Below are positions 8,132-19,274 of a DNA stretch of 43,788 nt, one piece after another. Made by a program: the position numbers and the translations under genes. Every line of letters begins with the position of its first letter. Position 1 is the stretch's first letter. Below the pieces are notes generated by a model that had not been told where the DNA came from, did no database searches, and was given only the letters and a program-made list of their open reading frames with translations. The stretch is from Anaerolineae bacterium. Lineage in GTDB: Bacteria > Chloroflexota > Anaerolineae > Aggregatilineales > Phototrophicaceae. The DNA lies in assembly GCA_019912965.1 (NCBI GenBank), contig JAIOHM010000087.1, positions 1 to 43,788 on the forward strand, given 5' to 3'.

Positions 8132-8137
8132 TATACT
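8132..8137 (+). promoter_or_regulatory. Possible -10 element of the SH3-LysM gene
   Basis: TATACT lies 41 nt before the first possible start of the secreted SH3-LysM protein. No clear -35 hexamer is seen at 17 nt, so activator-dependent initiation from the GTACTT cluster is possible. Confidence 0.35.
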
Positions 8138-8177
8138 AAAGGTAATATCTGTTCACAAACCAACACCACGAACGGGA

Positions 8178-9065
8178 ATGATGACCATGAACGGGAACAC
8201 GCCCACCAAACTATTGAGCCAACTGCTATCACTAACCCTGCTGCTGGCATTTTTCTTCATGATTGCTGCGCCTGCCTTCACTGTAGAGGCGCAGTCCGGT
8301 TCGGCAGCGGCAGTGAATACGGGCAAACTGAACGTGCGTACCGGGCCGGGGGTTATCTTCGCCATCATTACCAGCGTTCCCTATAACACCACTGTCACGC
8401 TCGTAGGACGTGCCAGCACAGGCACATGGGTACAGGTTCGGCTGGCAAATGGCACAATCGGATGGGTCAACTCGATTCACCTGCGGAGTTATGCTGATTA
8501 TTCCCTGCTGCCCATCACTTACGATACCTCGGTAGTTGTGCCACCGGAAACTGTCCCTCCTCCCGGCAATGTTCCGGGTGGTGGCCCTGGTGTTTATACG
8601 GTGCGGGCAGGCGATACGTTGCAGATCATCGCGGCCCGTTACGGAACAACCTGGCAGGCCATCGCAGCCGCCAATAATTTGCCCAACGCCAACTACATCT
8701 ACACCGGACAGCGGTTGGTTATTCCAACCGGGGGTACATCGCCATCACCGCAACCACAGCCCAACCCCGGCGTTTATGTGGTTCAGGCAGGCGATACGCT
8801 GGCGGTGATCGCCGGTCGTTATGGCACAACCGTAGCCGCGATTGTTTCAGCCAATAATCTGCCCAACGCCAACTACATCTACACTGGACAGCGCTTGGTT
8901 ATTCCGTCTGCTCCAGCCGCCCCACGTTATTACACGGTTCAGGCAGGTGATAATCTGTTCCGCATCGCACTGCGTTATGGTGTTAGTGTTGCGGCTATCC
9001 AAGCGGCCAATAACATCTTCAACCCCAACGCCATTTATGCAGGGCAGACGCTCCTGATACCATGA
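8178..9065 (+). CDS. Secreted SH3b protein with three LysM repeats
   Basis: The protein has 295 residues. A signal peptide (hydrophobic LLSLTLLLAFFFMIAAPAF, probable cleavage near VEAQS) is followed by a bacterial SH3 domain (about 37-100: LNVRTGPG, WVQVRL, GWV), a Pro/Gly-rich linker, then three LysM domains (about 142-185, 202-245, 252-295). Each LysM has Y-x-V-x-AGD-x-L and ends in AGQ/TGQ-x-L-x-IP. LysM binds N-acetylglucosamine polymers such as peptidoglycan, so the protein should be anchored non-covalently in the cell wall. No catalytic domain is present. Three ATGs compete (8178, 8181, 8187); GGGA is best spaced for 8187. A terminator follows. Confidence 0.9.
   Translation: MMTMNGNTPTKLLSQLLSLTLLLAFFFMIAAPAFTVEAQSGSAAAVNTGKLNVRTGPGVIFAIITSVPYNTTVTLVGRASTGTWVQVRLANGTIGWVNSIHLRSYADYSLLPITYDTSVVVPPETVPPPGNVPGGGPGVYTVRAGDTLQIIAARYGTTWQAIAAANNLPNANYIYTGQRLVIPTGGTSPSPQPQPNPGVYVVQAGDTLAVIAGRYGTTVAAIVSANNLPNANYIYTGQRLVIPSAPAAPRYYTVQAGDNLFRIALRYGVSVAAIQAANNIFNPNAIYAGQTLLIP
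8671..8905 (+). repeat. 55-bp near-identical duplication in LysM units 1 and 2
   Basis: Positions 8671-8725 and 8851-8905 match at 52 of 55 bases by eye and are exactly 180 bp (60 codons) apart. They encode the second half of LysM repeats 1 and 2 (LPNANYIYTGQRLVIP in both). The third repeat has diverged, which points to recent duplication or gene conversion of the first two. Confidence 0.8.
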
Positions 9066-9114
9066 AATCGTAAGGGCGACCGAGCTGGTCACCTCTGAAA
9101 ACAAGGTAACGACC

Positions 9115-9146
9115 AAAGGGCATGTCATCCAAAACATGCCCTTTTT
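9115..9146 (+). terminator. Rho-independent terminator after SH3-LysM gene
   Basis: AAAGGGCATGT (9115-9125) pairs with ACATGCCCTTT (9134-9144) around an 8-nt loop, and the T-run continues to 9146. It separates two convergent genes. It is the only textbook U-tract terminator seen apart from the fluoride-riboswitch terminator. Confidence 0.85.
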
Positions 9147-9148
9147 CA

Positions 9149-10264
9149 TTAGAAGGGATCAAGCGTCAGATTGGCGCTGATGTCGGCACAATCGCCGTTA
9201 AGCTGAACGGTGCTGTCAGCCGGAATCCATTGCAGGCGATACCTGCCAACGCCCGATGCACCTGCGCCGGGATCAATCGCGTACCAGCCATTGGCCGAGC
9301 CGTACCAATTGATAGGCGTTTGCCCGACAACAACCGCTGAAGCACCTGCCCCCAATGTACCAACTGATCCAACGTCGAAAGTCGTCTGCGGATAAATCGG
9401 CACATTCGATATGTTGACAGGTGTGATCATGCACAGCCCAGCCGTTGGATTAAAGTTCAGGTTGATGGTGGGCAGCGTACCGCAGCGTGCGCCACTCAAG
9501 GTAATCCGGGCAGTCGTCTGTATCCATCGCAGACGATAAATACCAACGTTCGGGGCCTGGGCCACACTGGGATCAATGGCATACCAGCCATCATTAGTGC
9601 GCCCAACCACATTGACATAACTACCATAGGCCACACTACCCCATACTGCCTGACTGGTGCTGGGTTGTGGATAGATGGAAACCACATCGCTAACCCCGAT
9701 CACGGACAGGGCGCACCAATCGGCAGGCGGTGGATAGGTCGGCGTAGGCCCAATCGGCGTGAAAGTCGGGATTGGCGTTGTGACCGAGGTGCAGTTATTC
9801 GGGCCGCAGACACACGGCTGTTGTAAAACGACGACGGTGCTGGAAACCCAATCGCCATCCACAGGTGTACCGGGCAGACTGAGCTGATACCAGCCGCCGG
9901 AATCAATCCGGGTTGGGCGTATCCAGTTTCCGGCGGGCAAAACACCCTGTACTGGAAAATTCGTGCCGGGGCCACTGCGGATGTTCGCGGCGGCGACATT
10001 GGGAACAAGGCCACACACCGGAGCAGGCACGGATTGGAAAACGTTATAAACCGGGGTCGCGGGTGGGCGCGATGTGCTGGTCGGTAAAGGGGTGCTGGTC
10101 GGGTTGGATGTTGATGTTGGCTGTGGTGTGCTGGTTGATTGCTGGATAAATTCAGTGGGCTGCGGCGTGGGGGTGTTGTTAGGCACAGCACTCAGGTTGC
10201 AGGCGGCCAATGTCAACAGCAGAGCACCCAAACCGCATTTCAAGGCACGACGGATGGTAAGCAT
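9149..10264 (-). CDS. Lipoprotein with Thr/Pro linker and SH3-like domains
   Basis: The protein has 371 residues. The lipobox LTLAAC gives a lipidated Cys22 after a short signal sequence. Residues 30-70 are a Thr/Pro/Ser-rich linker, typical of wall-spanning Chloroflexota proteins. A first SH3-like domain follows (about 90-150: NIRSGPGTNFPVQGVLPAG, GWYQL, DWVSS). After a second Pro/Thr linker come two related domains (about 185-265 and 275-355), each with a V-x-IYPQ start, GWYAIDP and YRL-x-WI, and containing Cys residues. It probably faces outward from the membrane; no enzymatic motif is seen. A good ribosome-binding site is not obvious. It is convergent with the SH3-LysM gene, and the two may belong to one envelope system. 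Confidence 0.85.
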   Translation of the reverse strand: MLTIRRALKCGLGALLLTLAACNLSAVPNNTPTPQPTEFIQQSTSTPQPTSTSNPTSTPLPTSTSRPPATPVYNVFQSVPAPVCGLVPNVAAANIRSGPGTNFPVQGVLPAGNWIRPTRIDSGGWYQLSLPGTPVDGDWVSSTVVVLQQPCVCGPNNCTSVTTPIPTFTPIGPTPTYPPPADWCALSVIGVSDVVSIYPQPSTSQAVWGSVAYGSYVNVVGRTNDGWYAIDPSVAQAPNVGIYRLRWIQTTARITLSGARCGTLPTINLNFNPTAGLCMITPVNISNVPIYPQTTFDVGSVGTLGAGASAVVVGQTPINWYGSANGWYAIDPGAGASGVGRYRLQWIPADSTVQLNGDCADISANLTLDPF

Positions 10265-10310
10265 GATGAAACTCCGATTCGATCAAATCCCGCCGCTTAT
10301 TATTGCATAA

Positions 10311-10316
10311 AGTATA
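10311..10316 (-). promoter_or_regulatory. Extended -10 element of the SH3 lipoprotein gene
   Basis: On the minus strand the sequence reads TGTTATACT, a TATACT -10 with the TGn extension. It lies about 47 nt before the lipoprotein start. The same TGTTATACT word precedes the genes at 25066 and 37509. Confidence 0.5.
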
Positions 10317-10425
10317 ACACAGTGTTCTGTACGATTGCCCTACGCCGTGAAACGCTGAGTGAGGACGAACATCACCCTCCAACCCATACAGCGCGTCAAG
10401 TTGACGAACGATGTAGGGAATTACA

Positions 10426-11178
10426 ATGCATGTAAGGCAAGTAACATGGGGGACAAGGAATATGCAACACAATACCCCGATGCATTTACCAACCAGTCCT
10501 ATCAACCGTCATTCGCTGCATTCCTTGATGCGTGACGTGGTGATCGTGCCGGGAATCGTCACTGTTTTGATGTTCATCGGTCGTGGAACGGTGAATTGGT
10601 TGTGGGGATGGGTATTTGCTGGTTTATACATACTCGCAGCGCTGACTTCTGATCTGGTTGTACTGCGTCTGAACCCTGATTTGTTATCGACGCGGGGCGA
10701 ACGCGATCCGCATATGCAACGCTGGGATTTGGTCTTGGTGCTGATTTTCTTCCTGGCACTCATCACAACCCCCTTTACGGCTGGGCTGGATGTGCGTTAT
10801 GAGTGGTCGGCAAGCGTTTCCCCGATTGTACGCGGCATTGGGGTGGGGCTGATGCTGGTGGCCTACATCGTGGGGACAGGCGCGATGATCGTCAATCCAC
10901 ATTTCGAGCCAAGCGTCCGCATTCAGGAACGTCATCAGGTCATCAGTAGCGGCATCTACCGTTATATCCGGCATCCGGGCTACACCAGCGGAATTCTGAT
11001 GTTGTTAGCCATACCACTGATCTTGGGCACATGGACTGCTTATCTCCCGGCCAGTGTTGGGACAGTGGCATTCATCATCCGTACTGAATTGGAAGATAGA
11101 ACCCTGCAACGGGAATTACCGGGTTATCTCCCCTATACCCGGCAAACGCGGTTTCGATTACTGCCGGGAATATGGTAG
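10426..11178 (+). CDS. Isoprenylcysteine carboxyl methyltransferase-like membrane protein
   Basis: The protein has 250 residues and about five membrane segments. The C-terminal signature GIYRYIRHPGYTSG, followed by EDRTLQRELPGYLPYTRQTRFRLLP, is that of the ICMT / phospholipid-methyltransferase superfamily, in which the RHP motif and the late E-x-x-L-x-x-E-x-P-x-Y help bind S-adenosylmethionine. Bacterial members methylate unknown, probably lipid or small amphipathic, substrates. AGGGA lies 7 nt before the ATG at 10426. An ATG at 10462 is an alternative and would remove twelve hydrophilic residues. It ends 5 nt from the convergent histidine kinase. Confidence 0.85.
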   Translation: MHVRQVTWGTRNMQHNTPMHLPTSPINRHSLHSLMRDVVIVPGIVTVLMFIGRGTVNWLWGWVFAGLYILAALTSDLVVLRLNPDLLSTRGERDPHMQRWDLVLVLIFFLALITTPFTAGLDVRYEWSASVSPIVRGIGVGLMLVAYIVGTGAMIVNPHFEPSVRIQERHQVISSGIYRYIRHPGYTSGILMLLAIPLILGTWTAYLPASVGTVAFIIRTELEDRTLQRELPGYLPYTRQTRFRLLPGIW

Positions 11179-11182
11179 CGCG

Positions 11183-12925
11183 TTATTGTGAATGAACACC
11201 ATTGAGGAAGAAAGCGACTTCAAGGGGTAAGTGAAGCCTAAAGGTTGTGCCTACACCTTCACGGCTGGTGCAGTCGATTGTGCCTCCGTGCGCCACAACA
11301 CTTTCCCTGACGATGGCTAAGCCCAAACCAGTCCCTTTGATTTTGCGAGCATTGTGTGCCCGGAAGAATGGCTCAAACAGGTGCGGTTGCTCGCTTTCCG
11401 GGATGCCCATACCCTGATCGGTCACTTCAATCAGCACCGATTCGGCTTCCCGCGAAAGTTTAATTTCGATATATGTCCCCGGCGGCGAATATTTGGCAGC
11501 ATTGGTCAGCAGATTAATCAGGATATGCTGGAGCAACTGAGGATCAGCGCTGACATTTGAAAGATCACCACGGGAGCTAAAAATAAATTCATGCTGGTCT
11601 TTATCGATGGCTTGAACCTGACCGACCATTTCCTTGCAAAAGGTCATTAAGTCCATAGGTTCTGGCGCGAATGCCAGTTTACCAGCCCGTGCCTTGCCAA
11701 TGGTTAGGACATCATCCAACAGATGATTGATGTAATGCACCTGCTGATCAATATTGTGCAGATGTTCCAGGCGGCGGTCAGGCGTCAGGCGGTCATGATA
11801 CCAGTGTAAGGATTCTTTGGCTGAGAGGATGATGGCAAGCGGGGTGCGGAAATCGTGGGAAAGCGTGGAGATGAAATTTTCTTTCATCTCCACAACTTCG
11901 CGTTCTTTGACCAATTCCAGACGCAGCCGTTCGGCTTCAATCTGAGCCTGTTCAGCTTGTTTTCGATCATTGGTATCCGATGCGATGATGGTCGCACCGA
12001 CGATCTGGTCGCCATCCCACAAAGGCGCGATATGATCCGTATACCACGCCGCGCCCCCGGTTACATTGATAACCTGTAATTCCAGCGAACCGGAGTCCCC
12101 GGTCTGCAAAACATGGTCGATTTCTTTTCGCAGGGTATCGCGCCAATCCGGCTGGACGAATTCATAAATGCTTTGCCCGATATGCTGATTGGGATCACCG
12201 TATATGGAACGGCTTAAAAAGGTAATGCAGTGATTTCGATCAATGGTGAGAATCGAGCTGGGGGCGGTTTGCACCACAGAACGGTATTTGGACTCGCTCT
12301 GTTGGAGTGCGCGTTCATTTTGTTCAGCACGGCGCAGGGCAGCATTCAGGGCGCGTATGGCAAAGGTGAGCAAAACCGCCGAAAGAATGAAGGTTATCGC
12401 ATAGTTGAAAAACGTTTCTGAAGCGGACATCAGTCCGACCTCATTCGGATAGATACCCCCTTCGGAAGCCGCCACAAAATACAGACCTGAGAGCAGACTC
12501 AAGCCTGTGAACACAATCGTGGCGCGCGAACCAATAAGCAGTGCAGCCATGACAATAGTGACATTATAAAAAGCAAATAACGAATTAAACATGCCGTTGA
12601 TGGTGTAAGCGGAAACCGTTACGCCTGCCCAACAAAAAGCACACAACAAAAAGGCTGCTGCTTTTACCCTTCCCCCATGATTGAGCATCCAGGCGGCAAT
12701 TTGTAACAACAGAATGGCAGCATTTAGCGTGCTCCACCACAGCGGCTGCCCCAAAACAAGGAGGTCAGTCGCCATAGAAACAAGGTTAGCAAGCACAGTA
12801 ACAAGTAGAATGTAGTGGAGTAGTTTGGCTGTGCGTGCCCGGTCGGCATCCGGGAAAACTGGTGGCTTGGGCAACCAGTGTAGAACTTTCATAAGGCATG
12901 AACCCGCGATTAATGGCTCTATCAT
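11183..12925 (-). CDS. Membrane sensor histidine kinase with PAS domain
   Basis: The protein has 580 residues. Five or six membrane helices (about 36-195) form an input domain without a large external loop. They are followed by a short coiled segment, a PAS domain (about 210-325), a second coiled coil, HisKA with H-box STLSHDFRTP (His357) and HATPase_c with N-box LLTNAAKYSPP, G1 DQGMGIP and G2 GTGLGLAIV. It autophosphorylates on His357 and should pass phosphate to a response regulator; no cognate regulator is adjacent. The start at 12925 is supported by an AATAAT -10 element 8 nt upstream, which suggests a leaderless message. An ATG at 12892 is the alternative. Confidence 0.92.
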   Translation of the reverse strand: MIEPLIAGSCLMKVLHWLPKPPVFPDADRARTAKLLHYILLVTVLANLVSMATDLLVLGQPLWWSTLNAAILLLQIAAWMLNHGGRVKAAAFLLCAFCWAGVTVSAYTINGMFNSLFAFYNVTIVMAALLIGSRATIVFTGLSLLSGLYFVAASEGGIYPNEVGLMSASETFFNYAITFILSAVLLTFAIRALNAALRRAEQNERALQQSESKYRSVVQTAPSSILTIDRNHCITFLSRSIYGDPNQHIGQSIYEFVQPDWRDTLRKEIDHVLQTGDSGSLELQVINVTGGAAWYTDHIAPLWDGDQIVGATIIASDTNDRKQAEQAQIEAERLRLELVKEREVVEMKENFISTLSHDFRTPLAIILSAKESLHWYHDRLTPDRRLEHLHNIDQQVHYINHLLDDVLTIGKARAGKLAFAPEPMDLMTFCKEMVGQVQAIDKDQHEFIFSSRGDLSNVSADPQLLQHILINLLTNAAKYSPPGTYIEIKLSREAESVLIEVTDQGMGIPESEQPHLFEPFFRAHNARKIKGTGLGLAIVRESVVAHGGTIDCTSREGVGTTFRLHLPLEVAFFLNGVHSQ

Positions 12926-12933
12926 TGTACATG

Positions 12934-12939
12934 ATTATT
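12934..12939 (-). promoter_or_regulatory. -10 element directly before the histidine kinase start
   Basis: AATAAT on the minus strand ends 8 nt before the ATG at 12925. Transcription would begin at or next to the start codon. No ribosome-binding site lies between, so the mRNA may be leaderless. Confidence 0.4.
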
Positions 12940-12998
12940 AACCCCATCAAACTTAATATTTAATGTATGTTTGTTACATTCAAAGGGAAAGCAGCAAG

Positions 12999-13028
12999 CG
13001 AGGGCATAACTAAAACGCTATGCCCTCG
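12999..13028 (-). terminator. Hairpin downstream of clpB
   Basis: CGAGGGCATA and TATGCCCTCG form a perfect 10-bp stem with a 10-nt loop, 22 nt after the clpB stop. The downstream sequence on the minus strand (CTTGCTGC) is not U-rich. Confidence 0.55.
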
Positions 13029-13049
13029 ATGATGGGAGAGAATAATTAG

Positions 13050-15656
13050 CTAGGCGGGTTCAGCCTGTGGGATGGTGGTGAAGGTCAGTTGGTCACCCTC
13101 CAGCGCCACATCAACGATGATGTGATCGCCTTCCTGTACACGGCCTTCCAGAATATGCATTGCCAGCGAATCACCCAGATCACGCTGGATGGCGCGCTTG
13201 AGCGGACGTGCCCCGAACACCGGATCGTAACCGCGTTCGGCAAGGAAGTGACGTGCGTCGGCGGTGATTTCCAGCGTCAGGCGGCGGTTCGCCATCAGCT
13301 TTACCAGATGTGAAAGCTGAATATCCACAATCCGCAGAATGTGTTCCTGATTCAGGCTATGGAACAGGATGACCTCATCCAGACGGTTGAGAAATTCCGG
13401 ACGGAACACGGTATCCAGTTCGCGCATAATGACCTCGCGCAGTTGGCGCGGATCGGCCTGCGCCCCCATCTGTTTGATGATGTGGCTGCCAACGTTGCTG
13501 GTCATGATGATGACCGCGTTGGTGAAATCCACCACCCGCCCCTGTCCATCGGTCAGGCGACCATCATCAAAGACCTGCAAGAAGATGTTGAAAACTTCGG
13601 GATGGGCTTTTTCGATTTCGTCAAACAGCACCACCGCATACGGGCGACGGCGCACGGCTTCGGTAAGCTGACCACCCTCGTCATAACCGACATATCCGGG
13701 CGGCGCACCGATCAGACGGGCGACAGAATGCCGTTCACCGTATTCGCTCATGTCGATGCGAACCATCGCATCCTGATCGTCAAACAGGAATTCGGCCAGT
13801 GAACGCGCCAGTTCGGTCTTACCCACACCCGTCGGCCCTAAGAACAAGAATGTTCCAACCGGGCGATTGGGGTCTTGCAGCCCTGCACGGCTGCGGCGCA
13901 CGGCGGAAGCCACAGCGTGGACAGCATCTTCCTGCCCGATAACCCGCTCATGCAGGCGTTCTTCCATCTTCAGCAGTTTTTCCAGTTCGCCTTCCAGCAA
14001 GCGCGAAACCGGAACGCCCGTCCAGCGGGAAACCACACCCGCGATTTCGTCGGCATCCACTTCTTCCTTGAGCATCACACCGTTGGATTGGACTTCAGCC
14101 AGATTGGCTTCGCGCTCGGCGAGCTGTTTTTCCAGATCACGGAGTGTGCCATAACGCAGGCGGGCAGCCGCTTCCAGATCGGAACGGCGTTCGGCCTGCT
14201 CCAACTGGATTTTGGCATCATCCATCCGGGTTTTAATATCGCGGATCGACTGAATAGCATCGCGTTCGGTTTGCCAGCGGGCAGTTAAGCCGCTGAGTTC
14301 TTCGCGCAGATTCGCCAGTTCTTCTTCGAGCGTTTCGAGCCGTTGATGCGAAGCCTTATCGCGTTCTTTCTTCAGGGCTTCACGCTCGATTTCCAACTGC
14401 ATCATTTGGCGTTCGACCGTTTCCAACGCCAGCGGTTTGGAGTCGATTTCCATCTTGAGGCGGGCCGCCGATTCGTCGATCAGGTCAATGGCTTTATCGG
14501 GAAGCTGACGGTCAGGGATATAGCGAGCGCTCAGAGTTGCAGCCGCGATCACGGCGCTGTCCTGAATGCGGACGCCGTGATGCACTTCGTAGCGTTCCTT
14601 CAGACCGCGTAAAATGCTGATGGTATCTTCGATGCTGGGTTCATCCACAAACACGGGCTGGAAGCGGCGTTCCAGCGCGGCATCTTTTTCGATGTACTTG
14701 CGGTATTCATCCAGTGTGGTCGCGCCGACGCAGTGCAATTCTCCACGCGCCAGCATGGGCTTGAGCATATTGCCCGCGTCCATCGCACCTTCGGCAGCGC
14801 CCGCACCGACGATGGTATGCAATTCATCCAGAAACAGGATGATGCGGCCATCACTTTCGGATACTTCCTTGAGCGCGGCCTTGAGGCGTTCCTCAAATTC
14901 ACCGCGATATTTTGCCCCGGCGACCAACGCGCCCATATCAAGGGCAACAATCTGTTTATCGCGCAGACCTTCCGGCACATCGCCATTCACGATGCGCTGC
15001 GCCAGCCCTTCCACGATGGCCGTTTTACCGACGCCCGCTTCACCGATCAGCACCGGATTATTTTTGGTGCGGCGGCTGATGACCTGTACCACGCGGCGAA
15101 TTTCTTCATCACGCCCGATTACCGGGTCGAGCTTGCCCTGCCGCGCAAAAGCGGTTAGATCACGCCCATATTTTTCGAGGCTTTTATAAGTGCCTTCGGG
15201 GTCTTGCGAGGTGACGCGCTGCCCACCGCGAATACTGGTCAAGGCTGTGAGAATGGCGTTATAGGTGACGCCGTGCCGTTCGAGCAGATCGCGCACACTG
15301 GATTCTTCGGTCAACGCCAGCAGAATGTGTTCGGTGCTGGTGTAATCATCTTTCATTTTGGCGGCTTCTTTTTCGGCGCGGGTCAGCACATTGACTCCGG
15401 CACGGCTGAGGCCGACCTGCACATTGGAGCCGGAAACACGCGGGCGGGAATCCAGCATATTTTCGAGTTCAGTGAGCAGGTTTGCCGGACGTGCGCCAAT
15501 TTTAGCGACGACCTCCGGCACGACACCCTCGCTCTGGCTCATCAGTGCGATGAGGATATGGAGGGGGTCTACCTGCGAATGTCCATACTCAGTAACGAGG
15601 TTTTGTGCGCCGAGCAGCGCCTCCTGCGCCCGGTTGGTGTAGCGTTTTAAGTCCAT
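13050..15656 (-). CDS. clpB: ClpB ATP-dependent disaggregase
   Basis: This 868-residue protein is full length for ClpB. The N-terminal double Clp domain spans about 1-150. The first AAA+ module has Walker A GEAGVGKT (205-212) and Walker B ILFLDELH. The coiled-coil middle domain is at about 410-530 (rich in E, L, R), and the second AAA+ module has [20 protein letters not shown] and a C-terminal sensor-2 region ([10 protein letters not shown]). It threads aggregated proteins through its hexameric pore together with DnaK; the middle domain marks it as ClpB rather than ClpA or ClpC. GGGGAG precedes the ATG. It appears monocistronic. No CIRCE inverted repeat was found upstream; instead there is a heptamer-repeat tract. 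Confidence 0.97.
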   Translation of the reverse strand: MDLKRYTNRAQEALLGAQNLVTEYGHSQVDPLHILIALMSQSEGVVPEVVAKIGARPANLLTELENMLDSRPRVSGSNVQVGLSRAGVNVLTRAEKEAAKMKDDYTSTEHILLALTEESSVRDLLERHGVTYNAILTALTSIRGGQRVTSQDPEGTYKSLEKYGRDLTAFARQGKLDPVIGRDEEIRRVVQVISRRTKNNPVLIGEAGVGKTAIVEGLAQRIVNGDVPEGLRDKQIVALDMGALVAGAKYRGEFEERLKAALKEVSESDGRIILFLDELHTIVGAGAAEGAMDAGNMLKPMLARGELHCVGATTLDEYRKYIEKDAALERRFQPVFVDEPSIEDTISILRGLKERYEVHHGVRIQDSAVIAAATLSARYIPDRQLPDKAIDLIDESAARLKMEIDSKPLALETVERQMMQLEIEREALKKERDKASHQRLETLEEELANLREELSGLTARWQTERDAIQSIRDIKTRMDDAKIQLEQAERRSDLEAAARLRYGTLRDLEKQLAEREANLAEVQSNGVMLKEEVDADEIAGVVSRWTGVPVSRLLEGELEKLLKMEERLHERVIGQEDAVHAVASAVRRSRAGLQDPNRPVGTFLFLGPTGVGKTELARSLAEFLFDDQDAMVRIDMSEYGERHSVARLIGAPPGYVGYDEGGQLTEAVRRRPYAVVLFDEIEKAHPEVFNIFLQVFDDGRLTDGQGRVVDFTNAVIIMTSNVGSHIIKQMGAQADPRQLREVIMRELDTVFRPEFLNRLDEVILFHSLNQEHILRIVDIQLSHLVKLMANRRLTLEITADARHFLAERGYDPVFGARPLKRAIQRDLGDSLAMHILEGRVQEGDHIIVDVALEGDQLTFTTIPQAEPA

Positions 15657-15787
15657 AAAATCTTCTCCCCAAATGTAGCCATTAGCGGTTAGCTATTAGC
15701 ATTTGAAGTAAATTCTACGGCGCGGGTGTCAGAGGGGCATCAGAAAAGCATCAGAGGAGTATCAGCGAGAGGAAGGACGCGGGAGAA

Positions 15788-16073
15788 GTACTGAGGTATG
15801 AGGTAAAAGAGAGTACAAAGTATTGAGTACCGGGTACTGAGTAAAGAAGGGATGAGAGATGAGTAAAAGACATAAAAGTGCAAAAGATTCGCAAAATGCA
15901 GAATTGCCGTAGGGGTTGTCGGCGGGTGTGAGGGAGGGAGGCATGTCGCAAATGTCATTGTCGGCGGTTGGGACGGGGGGCGCCGTAGTGTGCAGCGGCT
16001 ACAGGGGAGTGTGCCGCCGCGTTGGCGGTATTGTCATTGTGCAGCGGCTATGCGGGACGTTGGCGCTGACAAT
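15788..16073 (+). repeat. Compound intergenic repeat, copy A
   Basis: This ~290-bp element matches copy B (33903-34228) in opposite orientation. The left part is an AGTACTC-type heptamer tract with AGGTAAAAGAGAG. The core runs from GTGCAAAAGATTCGC to GCGCTGAC and is about 87-90 % identical by eye. The core contains possible hairpins (CCGCC-GCGTT-GGCGG; GCCG-TAGTGTGCAG-CGGC). Copy B has about 40 extra bases at the junction of the two parts. Confidence 0.85.
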
Positions 16074-16109
16074 GAGATTTGAGCCGCCAAGAAAGAAGAA
16101 AAGAATCTA

Positions 16110-16147
16110 CCACAGAGGCGCAGAGAGCGCAGAGATTTCACAGAGGG
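16110..16147. repeat. CACAGAG-type short repeat
   Basis: The sequence ACCACAGAGGCGCAGAG continues with GCGCAGAG and TTCACAGAGG, units of 7-9 nt. This word family is dispersed in many bacterial genomes. It adjoins repeat copy A. Confidence 0.6.
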
Positions 16148-16350
16148 TAAAGATAAATAGGGAAGGAGAAGGATAAACGTATTCATAAAGACAGTGTAGC
16201 AGGTTTTGAGGGGGAAAGGGTGACCAAATGGTACGTTTTTCAGGGTGAAGTTACTAACGGTTTTGAGGGGCAGGGATTGTTAAAACGGTAGCAAAATGGT
16301 TTGCACATGGTATGGCACAATTTTTGGCTGTGAAATTTGGGGAGGTGTGG

Positions 16351-16356
16351 TATCCT
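16351..16356 (+). promoter_or_regulatory. -10-like element directly before the DUF2723 gene
   Basis: TATCCT ends 7 nt before ATG 16364. GGGGAGG upstream is 18 nt from the ATG, too far to act as a normal ribosome-binding site. Together these fit a leaderless transcript. Confidence 0.3.
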
Positions 16357-16363
16357 CGCCCAC

Positions 16364-18398
<2,035 letters not shown>

Positions 18399-18406
<8 letters not shown>

Positions 18407-19238
18407 TTCTCAGTTCTCAGTTCTCAGTTCTCAGTTAAAAGCGGTCAGCGGTCAGCGGTCAGCTTTTAGATTACTTTTGGTCGTTATGGTGATGATCGCC
18501 GGGTGTGGAGCGACGGGGACGCCGACGCCGGAAGCACTCGTTCCAGCGGTGATGCCCAAAGTGCTGGCGACGGTTTATATTTCCCCGACGCCGGATGCTG
18601 CCCAACAGGAAGCCACCCGCGCGGCTGTACCCTCCACCGCCACCCAACCGCCCGCTGTCCCAACCACTGTTCCAACGGCTTATGTGGGCGTGTTTTTGGG
18701 CGAAGCCGATGTCGCTGAAGCTGGCCCGGCGATGGTGCCGGAAATGTTCAATCCGCCTACTGAAGCGCCGCCGATCACGATTGCGCCCACCTGTCCGGCA
18801 CAGGCTGACCCAATCTTTGGTACACGCTGGGCAGGCGAAGCGGCACTGGTGCAAGCCTTAGGCTGTCCGGTCGAACTGGTTTCAGCCTATGATGGCAATG
18901 TGCAGGTGTTTGAACGCGGGGTCATGTATGCGCGACCGGGCGGCGAAATCTGGGCGATTTCCCCATCTGCCGAAACCTACTGGTATGTTCCGGTCGCGCT
19001 GCCGCCGCCGCCCAATACGGTTGTCCCGCCATCAGGGTTACTCGCACCATCAGCAGGATTCTTGTCCGTGTGGCAGGCCGCACAGGGATTGAGCGATGCG
19101 CTCGGCTTCGCGCGGTTGGAAGAACAAACCTCGGCGATCTCGACCCAGCGTTTTCAGGGCGGCGTGCTGCTGGCGGATGGGAGCAGCGGGCAGGTGTTTC
19201 TGCTGCTGGCGAACGGGACGGCGCATGGGCCGTATTAA
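18399..19238 (+). CDS. Lipoprotein of unknown function with repeat-encoded N-terminus
   Basis: The protein has 279 residues. Residues 1-24 (MGSSQFSVLSSQLKAVSGQR and on) are encoded by heptamer repeats. A hydrophobic stretch and lipobox VMIAGC follow, giving a lipidated Cys36. A Thr/Pro linker (about 40-120) leads to a compact C-terminal domain (about 125-279) with FGTRWAGE, VFERGVMYARPGGEIW, a Trp/Tyr-rich patch and a late RFQGGVLLADGSSGQVF. The paired 'FERG-x-M' and 'FQGG-x-L' phrases hint at a two-repeat fold, but I do not recognise the family. Its ATG overlaps the stop of the DUF2723 gene by 8 nt, so translation is probably coupled and the two may act together at the outer face. Confidence 0.75.
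18403..18470 (+). repeat. Heptamer tract at the start of the lipoprotein gene
   Basis: AGTTCTC occurs four times in a row at exactly 7-nt spacing, then GGTCAGC three times. The tract begins at the stop codon of the upstream gene and covers codons 2-24 of the lipoprotein. It is the most perfect tandem array in the window. Confidence 0.9.
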
Positions 19239-19274
19239 GTTGTTGGTTATCAGTTTTCAGTTATTGGTTTTTTG
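19238..19274 (+). repeat. Degenerate heptamer tract before the AlkA gene
   Basis: GTTATCAGTTTTCAGTTATTGG and a T-run fill the 36-bp gap between the lipoprotein and the glycosylase start. No ribosome-binding site is visible in it. Confidence 0.6.

Larger units (their letters stand above)
15657..16363. other. Gene-free, repeat-filled stretch between clpB and the DUF2723 gene
   Basis: This 707-bp divergent region holds no convincing gene. It starts with a heptamer tract (15679-15710: ATTAGCG, GTTAGCT, ATTAGCA) at the clpB leader. Repeat copy A (15788-16073) follows, then a CACAGAG/CGCAGAG tract (16110-16147). Next come two exact 12-nt copies of GGTTTTGAGGGG (16202 and 16259) and several AAATGGT words. 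The promoter-like TATCCT of the next gene lies at its end. Confidence 0.7.

Noticed and set aside
15657..15720. CIRCE-type or other heat-shock operator before clpB
   Set aside because: No TTAGCACTC-N9-GAGTGCTAA or similar inverted repeat is present; the sequence is a heptamer tract.
15916..16176. Frame in repeat copy A similar in translation to a frame in copy B (33811-34065)
   Set aside because: The similarity follows from the DNA repeat itself. Both begin at TTG without a ribosome-binding site, the composition is not protein-like, and differences between copies are not biased to silent positions.
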